Shown: piece by piece, positions 58,905 to 64,000 of the stretch
Numbering within the stretch: position 1 is the stretch's first letter
How the letters are laid out: each line of letters starts with the position of its first letter
Origin: JAHBTB01 sp964451255
Lineage (GTDB): Bacteria > Armatimonadota > Fimbriimonadia > Fimbriimonadales > Fimbriimonadaceae
DNA: 64,000 nucleotides
NCBI GenBank assembly: GCA_964451255.1
Contig: CAYVHL010000001.1
Coordinates: 744,001 to 808,000, forward strand
Direction of reading: 5' to 3'
The notes under the pieces: model-generated
Database searches by the model: none
Told to the model about the DNA's origin: nothing
The model's input: the letters and a program-made list of their open reading frames with translations, nothing else
Made by a program: the position numbers and the translations under genes

Positions 58905-60308
58905 ATGGATTACCGTCGACGTTACGTCCGCGATCTGCTGAGTTCGCCACCTGGCGGCCAGGTGGAAGCGTTCGGCTGGGTGAAGACGCGACGGGACAGC
59001 AAGTCGGTCAGTTTCGTCCAGCTCAGCGACGGTTCTTGCTTCAAGGACCTCCAAGTCGTGATTGACGAGGGCACGCTGGCTGAAGAGACCATGCGCCAAT
59101 TGACGACGGGCGCGTGCGTGGGATTTATGGGGGAGCTCGTGGAGTCGGCTGGCGGTGGCCAGACCGTCGAGCTCAGAGCGAAGTCGTGCGAAGTCTTCGG
59201 CGGAGCAGACCCCGCAACTTATCCGCTTCAAAAGAAGGGAGCTTCGTTCGAGTTCTTACGAGAGATCGCCCACCTCCGTGTGCGGGGCAACACGTTCGGC
59301 GCGGTGATGCGGGTGCGGCACCGGGCCGCCTGGAAGATCCATGACTTCTTCCAATCACGCGGATTCAAGTGGATCCACACCCCGATCATCACCGCTAGCG
59401 ACGCCGAAGGGGCGGGGGCGATGTTCGCGGTCACCACAAACCTGGAGACGAAGCACACGCAAGACGGCCCACGCTATGACGTCAGGGACGCCGACCCGAG
59501 CTCCGACTTCTTCGGCAAGCCCGCCTTCCTGACGGTGAGCGGACAACTGAACGTGGAGACACAGTGCATGGGCCTGACCAACGTCTACACGTTCGGCCCG
59601 ACCTTCAGGGCGGACAACAGCAACAGCGCCCGGCACCTCGCCGAGTTCTGGATGATCGAGCCCGAGATGGCCTTCTGCGACATCGTCGGTGACATGAACC
59701 TGGCCGAAGAGTTCGTCCGTGAGATCATCGCGGACGCCCTGGAGAATTGTGCTGACGACCTCGCGTTCTTCGACCAGCGCGTCGAACCAGAATTGTTGAC
59801 GACCCTGCGACACGTCGTGGACTCAAGTTTTGAGCGGATGAGCTACACGGAGGCGGTGAAACACCTCGAAGCCAGCGGGGAGAACTTTGAGTTCCCCACC
59901 CACTGGGGCTCAGACCTCCAGAGCGAGCACGAGCGTTGGTTGACCGAAGTCAAGGTGGGCCGGCCGGTGATCCTCACGGACTACCCGAAGGAGATCAAGG
60001 CCTTCTATATGCGCCAGAACGAGGACGGCAAGACGGTGCGCGCGATGGACGTCCTCGTCCCCCGTATCGGGGAAATGATCGGCGGCTCACAACGTGAGGA
60101 GCGGCTCGACGTCTTGGAAAGCCGGATCAAAGAACTCGGGCTCCCGATCGAGGCTTATTGGTGGTACCTTGACCTTCGCCGGTACGGCTCCGCGCCTCAC
60201 AGCGGGTTCGGGCTGGGCTTCGAACGGCTGGTCATGTATCTGACAGGGATGAAGAACATCCGCGACGTCATCCCGTTCGCCCGTACCCCGGGCCACGCGG
60301 AGTTTTGA
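58905..60308 (+). CDS. asnS: asparaginyl-tRNA synthetase
   Basis: 467-residue class IIb synthetase. N-terminal OB-fold (VEAFGWVKTRRDSKSVSFVQL) and class II motifs 1-3: FRADNSNSARHLAEFWMIEPEM, GGSQREERL and GSAPHSGFGLGFERLVMYLTG. It charges tRNA-Asn directly. ATG 58905 is preceded by CCCCGCC; the frame extends to 58863 without support. Overlaps the ABC gene (TGATG). Confidence 0.96.
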   Translation: MDYRRRYVRDLLSSPPGGQVEAFGWVKTRRDSKSVSFVQLSDGSCFKDLQVVIDEGTLAEETMRQLTTGACVGFMGELVESAGGGQTVELRAKSCEVFGGADPATYPLQKKGASFEFLREIAHLRVRGNTFGAVMRVRHRAAWKIHDFFQSRGFKWIHTPIITASDAEGAGAMFAVTTNLETKHTQDGPRYDVRDADPSSDFFGKPAFLTVSGQLNVETQCMGLTNVYTFGPTFRADNSNSARHLAEFWMIEPEMAFCDIVGDMNLAEEFVREIIADALENCADDLAFFDQRVEPELLTTLRHVVDSSFERMSYTEAVKHLEASGENFEFPTHWGSDLQSEHERWLTEVKVGRPVILTDYPKEIKAFYMRQNEDGKTVRAMDVLVPRIGEMIGGSQREERLDVLESRIKELGLPIEAYWWYLDLRRYGSAPHSGFGLGFERLVMYLTGMKNIRDVIPFARTPGHAEF

Positions 60309-62065
60309 TGCTCCCTTGGATCAGCCGGTTCGTCGACAAGCGCGTTTGGAACGAGATACTCGGCCAGAAGCGCTACGTCGTTGCCGGGCTGGTCTGCTCC
60401 GGATTGGCGGCGGCCCTTCTCGGCGCGTACGCCGGGATCATCAAGAGTGTCGTCGAATCGGTACAGAACGGCAGGGTCGTCCAGTTGGTTTGGACGAGCG
60501 CCGTCATCATCGGCGTCTTCGCGGTCCGCTATGTGCTTGCGAGAGCGCAGCTCTATCTGCTCGGCGTGGCTTCCAACCGGACCACCGGTGAGCTCCGAAA
60601 GAAGGTCTTTGAGAAACTTCTCCGCCTGCCGATCAGCTACTTCAATGACAAACGGGCGGGGGCGATCCAGAGCGTCCTGACAAACGATATCAACGTCTAT
60701 GCCGGCGCCATCGGAGCAGTACGCGACAGCATCGACGGGCCGATCAAGATTGTTACGGGCCTGGTGACGGCTTTCATCTTGCAACCGGCCCTCGCCCTGA
60801 CGTCCTTACTCATCCTGCCGGTCATGGCCTGGGCGATCCAACGGAACTCCCGCAAGATGAAGTCGGTGCAGGCCGAAGTCCAGTCTGACCTCTCGCACAT
60901 GACCGCGGCGATGCAGGAGACCCTGGCCGGGGTCAGGGTCATCCGCGCCTTTGGCGCGGAAAAGCGCGTCGAGCAGCGGTTTGTCCAACTTGTCGACGCA
61001 GGCGTCTCGAGCCAGAACCGGTCGTCGAGGGTCACCGCCACATTACGGCCGCTGGTGGAGTTCTTGGGATCGCTCGGAGTAGCGGCGGTCGTCCTGATGT
61101 GCGCATTGCTACTCTCCCGTGGGCAACTCGGACTGGGCGATCTGACCGCCTTCCTGTTCATGCTCGACGTGGTCAACCAAGGCTTCAAGAGCGTCGGAAA
61201 CCTCAAGCAGACGTTCGCACAGTTGTCCGCCGCGACCGACCGGATCTACTCCGAGATCCTTGACGTGGAAGAATCAACCACCGACCAGGCCGAGGCGGTC
61301 GTCCCCGACCGTTCGGAAGGGCGCATCGAGTTTCGGAACGTCAGCTTCACCTACCCGGACGGGACGATGGCGTTGGACGACGTCTCGTTCACGATCGAAC
61401 CGGGCACATCACTCGCTTTGGTTGGCCCCAGCGGGGCGGGTAAGAGCACCGTCGCCGACCTGCTCTTGCGCTTTTATGACCCGACAGCCGGGGCAATCTT
61501 ACTGGACGGGCGGGACATCCGGACACTCAAAGGCGCTTGGTACCGGGGCCTGATCGGCGTCGTGCCACAACAGACATTTCTGTTTGCCGGGTCGGTCGCC
61601 GAAAACCTGAGGCTTGGTGCGCCCGAAGCAGACACGCAAAGGCTGCACAGGGCCATCGTGGCGGCCCATGCTGATTCGTTCATCGACCTTGAGGCGGACG
61701 GCCTTGCCAACAACCTTGGAGAACGGGGGGTCGGATTCAGCGGGGGCGAGGGCCAGCGCTTGGCCATCGCCCGGGCGTTGGTGCGCGACCCCAAAATCCT
61801 CCTGCTTGACGAGGCGACAAGCAATCTGGACGCCCACAGTGAGCAGGCCGTGACCAAGGCCTTGGACGAGGCCATGCAAGCGAGGACGACCCTCTTCATC
61901 GCCCACCGCCTGACCACCGCAGCCCGGGCCAACCAGATCGTCGTCTTGCGAAGGGGCCGGGTCTTGGAGACCGGCACCCATGAAGCGCTGATGCAAGCAG
62001 ACGGCCCTTACGCAGGGATGTTCCGGGCCTTTACCAGCGGGCTCGTCGGTGAAGACCTTGGCTGA
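60308..62065 (+). CDS. ABC exporter (MsbA-like, fused membrane and ATPase domains)
   Basis: 585 residues. Six-helix membrane domain (about 20-310) then an ATPase domain with Walker A GPSGAGKST, Q-loop VVPQQTFLF, signature FSGGEGQRLAIARAL, Walker B ILLLDEATSNLD and the switch His. Family III exporters move lipids, peptides or drugs; MsbA-like lipid-A flipping is possible but unproven. ATG 60308 overlaps the asnS stop. It is followed by a GTG-started ATPase with a 17-nt overlap. Confidence 0.93.
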   Translation: MLPWISRFVDKRVWNEILGQKRYVVAGLVCSGLAAALLGAYAGIIKSVVESVQNGRVVQLVWTSAVIIGVFAVRYVLARAQLYLLGVASNRTTGELRKKVFEKLLRLPISYFNDKRAGAIQSVLTNDINVYAGAIGAVRDSIDGPIKIVTGLVTAFILQPALALTSLLILPVMAWAIQRNSRKMKSVQAEVQSDLSHMTAAMQETLAGVRVIRAFGAEKRVEQRFVQLVDAGVSSQNRSSRVTATLRPLVEFLGSLGVAAVVLMCALLLSRGQLGLGDLTAFLFMLDVVNQGFKSVGNLKQTFAQLSAATDRIYSEILDVEESTTDQAEAVVPDRSEGRIEFRNVSFTYPDGTMALDDVSFTIEPGTSLALVGPSGAGKSTVADLLLRFYDPTAGAILLDGRDIRTLKGAWYRGLIGVVPQQTFLFAGSVAENLRLGAPEADTQRLHRAIVAAHADSFIDLEADGLANNLGERGVGFSGGEGQRLAIARALVRDPKILLLDEATSNLDAHSEQAVTKALDEAMQARTTLFIAHRLTTAARANQIVVLRRGRVLETGTHEALMQADGPYAGMFRAFTSGLVGEDLG

Positions 62066-62828
62066 AGCCGCCGTACAGGCCGGGGGCCTCTCGGTCGGCA
62101 GGCACGGCAGGACGGTCGTCACCGGCATCAGCTTCCGGTTGGACCCGGGCGCCTTCCTCGCTGTCGTCGGCGAAAACGGTTCGGGCAAGAGCACGCTCTT
62201 GCTCACCTTGGCCGGGGTCATCCCTTCTCTGGAAGGAACCATCAGGGTCGCGGGCCGAGAACTGGCGGATTACAGCCGCAGGGAACTGGCGAGGACGGTC
62301 GCCTACGTGCCGCAGACAATCGCGGCCGCGTTCGGGTTCACGGTGCGGGAGGCTGTGCTTGCAGGCAGGTTCGCCCACAGCACCGGCGTTGTGGAGACAG
62401 ACGAGGACCACGCCATCGCTGAGCGGGCGATGCGCGACACTGACTGCCTCCATTTGGCGGACAAACAACTGGACGCGGTCAGCGGGGGCGAGGCCCAGCG
62501 GGTCACGCTCGCCCGGGCGTTGGCGCAGGAACCACGTGTCCTCCTCCTGGACGAGCCGACCACCCACCTCGACTGGAAGCACCAGCGCGAAGTCGGCCGC
62601 CTAGCGCGACAGGCTTGCGGTCGTGGGATCGCCGTGCTCGCCGCCGTCCACGACGTGGGCTGGTCTCTCGACTACGCCACCGAAGCCATTGTGTTGGCAG
62701 ACGGGCGCGTTCTCGCCTACGGCCAGATAGACAAGGCTCTCAGCGCGGAGAACCTGGGCCAAGCATACGGCGTGCCGGTCCAGATGGTCGGCACGCCGTA
62801 TGGGTCAAGGCCGGTCACGCCGCCCTGA
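62049..62828 (+). CDS. ABC transporter ATP-binding protein, FecE/BtuD-like
   Basis: 259 residues. Walker A GENGSGKST, signature VSGGEAQRVTLARAL, Walker B VLLLDEPTTHLDWKHQ and a switch His (AAVHDVGWSLDY) mark the FecE/FhuC/BtuD subgroup, which drives import of siderophores, heme or B12. No membrane or binding subunit is nearby, so its partner lies elsewhere or the next gene is unlinked. Start GTG 62049 is the first plausible codon and overlaps the upstream gene. Confidence 0.9.
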   Translation: MKTLAEAAVQAGGLSVGRHGRTVVTGISFRLDPGAFLAVVGENGSGKSTLLLTLAGVIPSLEGTIRVAGRELADYSRRELARTVAYVPQTIAAAFGFTVREAVLAGRFAHSTGVVETDEDHAIAERAMRDTDCLHLADKQLDAVSGGEAQRVTLARALAQEPRVLLLDEPTTHLDWKHQREVGRLARQACGRGIAVLAAVHDVGWSLDYATEAIVLADGRVLAYGQIDKALSAENLGQAYGVPVQMVGTPYGSRPVTPP

Positions 62829-63206
62829 TCAGTAGCTGTCCTTCTTTTCGAGCTCCTTTTCGCGTTCCTGCTGCTGGTGCTCCTTGTCATACCATTGGCT
62901 GCTAGTAGAAGTCTCGTTGGGCACGGGGTTGTAGCGCTTGAACTTCGCAAGGAAGATGGAAGGCTTGTCGGGCATGCCGTTCGCCTGGTTCTTGCCGTTT
63001 TCTCCCTGGGCCATCTTTCGATCGTTGATGTCTTTGTTGACCATCCCGGCGACGTCGACTTTCTGGCTCTTGTCCGGGGCCGTCACAGGCTTAGGAGGTG
63101 GAGTGAACAGCTTCTGCCAGATGTCGGTCGTGTTCGTCAGGCCAAGACCCACGACAACGACGATTGCCAGGACGACGAGCAGGATCGGTGCCTGTTTCTT
63201 CTTCAT
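62829..63206 (-). CDS. small membrane-anchored charged protein, unknown function
   Basis: 125 residues. One N-terminal membrane helix (APILLVVLAIVVVVGLGLT) then a Pro/Lys-rich, charged tail (PPPKPVTAPDKSQ, HQQQEREKELEKKDSY). AGGAGC lies 4 nt before ATG 63206. Similar in build to the protein at 36787-37092. It ends directly after the convergent ABC gene. Confidence 0.7.
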   Translation of the reverse strand: MKKKQAPILLVVLAIVVVVGLGLTNTTDIWQKLFTPPPKPVTAPDKSQKVDVAGMVNKDINDRKMAQGENGKNQANGMPDKPSIFLAKFKRYNPVPNETSTSSQWYDKEHQQQEREKELEKKDSY

Positions 63207-63290
63207 GATTGCTCCTAGATTTGTCCAGGTTGGCTGGCTGCCTGGTATTGTAGCCTCGGCGGAGGGGCCACGGCCAGCCGCCGGTCCCCT

Positions 63291-64000
63291 ATGTCCGCCT
63301 TGACCGTCGCGATCGACGCCCGCTTGGCCACCACCCGCAACACCGGCGACACCAGCTATTGGCGCGGACTCGTCCGTGGTCTGGCCGAGGTCGAGACCGA
63401 CGCCACCTTTCTGCTTTATTCCAACGCGCCACGCCCCGATAGCATTCCCGACCTGCCACGGTTCCGATGGATATGCTTGGAGGGGGGGTCACGATGGTGG
63501 AGCCTCGTTCAGTTCCCCCTTGCCGCCTTCAGGGCTGGGGCCGACGTCATCCACACCCAATACAACTTGAGCCCATTGGCGGGTCGACGCGGGGTCACCA
63601 CCGTCCATGACGTCTCGTTTCTCATCGAGCCTAATTGGTTCCGGTCGAAAGACAGGGTGTTGCTCCAGTGGCAGGTACCTGCTTCCTGCCGTCGTGCCCG
63701 CCGTGTGCTCACGGTCTCGGAGACTTCTAGGTCGGAGATCGAGCGCCTGGTCCCCGGCACGAGGGGCAAGGTCGTCGTGACCCCGAACGCACTGGGCGAC
63801 AATATCACGCCACTTCCCCGCCCTGAGGCCAAGGCGTTCGTCAAGGACCGCTTTGCGATCGACGGCGACTACTTGTTCGCCCTTGGTACGCGCTGGCCGC
63901 GAAAGAACCTCCGGTTGGCGGTCGAGGCAGTCTCGCGGCTGCCTGCCAGCTTCGGGCAAAAGCTCATTGTCAGCGGGCAGGAGGGTTGGGGCGGCGACCT
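63291..64000 (+). CDS. glycosyltransferase, GT4/GT-B type (N-terminal part)
   Basis: Begins ATG 63291 and runs past the right edge; 236 residues are visible. It opens MSALTVAIDARLATTRNTGD and shows the GT-B features VIHTQYNLSPLAGRRGVTTVHDVSF, VLTVSETSRSEIERLVPG and LFALGTRWPRKNLRLAVEAV, typical of GT4 enzymes that build polysaccharides or LPS. Donor and acceptor are unknown. Confidence 0.9.
   Translation, partial: MSALTVAIDARLATTRNTGDTSYWRGLVRGLAEVETDATFLLYSNAPRPDSIPDLPRFRWICLEGGSRWWSLVQFPLAAFRAGADVIHTQYNLSPLAGRRGVTTVHDVSFLIEPNWFRSKDRVLLQWQVPASCRRARRVLTVSETSRSEIERLVPGTRGKVVVTPNALGDNITPLPRPEAKAFVKDRFAIDGDYLFALGTRWPRKNLRLAVEAVSRLPASFGQKLIVSGQEGWGGD

Overview
The window reads as one contiguous, gene-dense, high-GC chromosome segment of a diderm (outer-membrane) bacterium. 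Kdo transferase WaaA, a TolC-type outer-membrane factor and an RND efflux system show an LPS-type envelope; a flagellin shows motility. A DUF1592-type cytochrome/DUF1552 pair, several prepilin-like proteins with an N-terminal methylation helix, a bacterial proteasome alpha subunit, and paired TPR-GT41 glycosyltransferases together suggest Armatimonadota (Fimbriimonadia-like). That assignment is an inference from gene content; no rRNA or tRNA gene was found to confirm it.

Layout. 1-3.5 kb: metal-type RND efflux operon on the minus strand, headed by a small Cys/His-rich exported protein. 3.6-9.4 kb: sedolisin protease, MFS transporter, FMN reductase, and a cupin/methionine gamma-lyase pair divergent from an Lrp/AsnC regulator, with inverted repeats between them. 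9.4-12.2 kb: two GYF-type membrane proteins, a rhomboid-like protein lacking its catalytic residues, glutathione peroxidase. 12.2-15.9 kb: DUF1592-type cytochrome plus Tat-exported DUF1552 protein. 15.9-18.4 kb: an AT-richer insertion-like block (Cys-rich exported protein, prepilin-like protein, DsbA-like protein) ending in a 96-bp second copy of the 3' end of the DUF1552 gene. 18.4-25 kb: minus-strand run ASCH - nnr - FHA - FHA - VWA - prepilin-like, a possible phospho-dependent envelope module. 25-32.6 kb: alpha/beta hydrolase, unknown protein, ECF sigma factor, DUF433 protein, purC, waaA, a repeat-containing intergenic region, tyrS, DUF1232 protein. 32.7-40.9 kb: orphan cytosine-C5 methyltransferase, lepA, prepilin-like protein, serine hydrolase, saccharopine-dehydrogenase-like protein, and a stand-alone rplA preceded by a likely L1 autoregulatory hairpin. 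40.9-49.3 kb: GH78-like glycosidase, nitrilase-family amidohydrolase, AddA/AddB-like helicase-nuclease pair. 49.3-56.4 kb: membrane protein, methyltransferase, two TPR-GT41 glycosyltransferases and flagellin, a plausible flagellin O-glycosylation locus. 56.4-64 kb: isoaspartyl peptidase-like Ntn hydrolase, a SelB C-terminal-like protein without its GTPase, a proteasome alpha subunit, asnS, two ABC transporter genes, a small membrane protein and the start of a glycosyltransferase.

Most intriguing for follow-up: the VWA-FHA-FHA module with a repeated DPNKT tail, the SelB C-terminal orphan, the GT41/flagellin locus, the duplicated DUF1552 end, and the L1-type leader of rplA. No CRISPR array, transposase, integrase, phage gene, tRNA or rRNA was seen.
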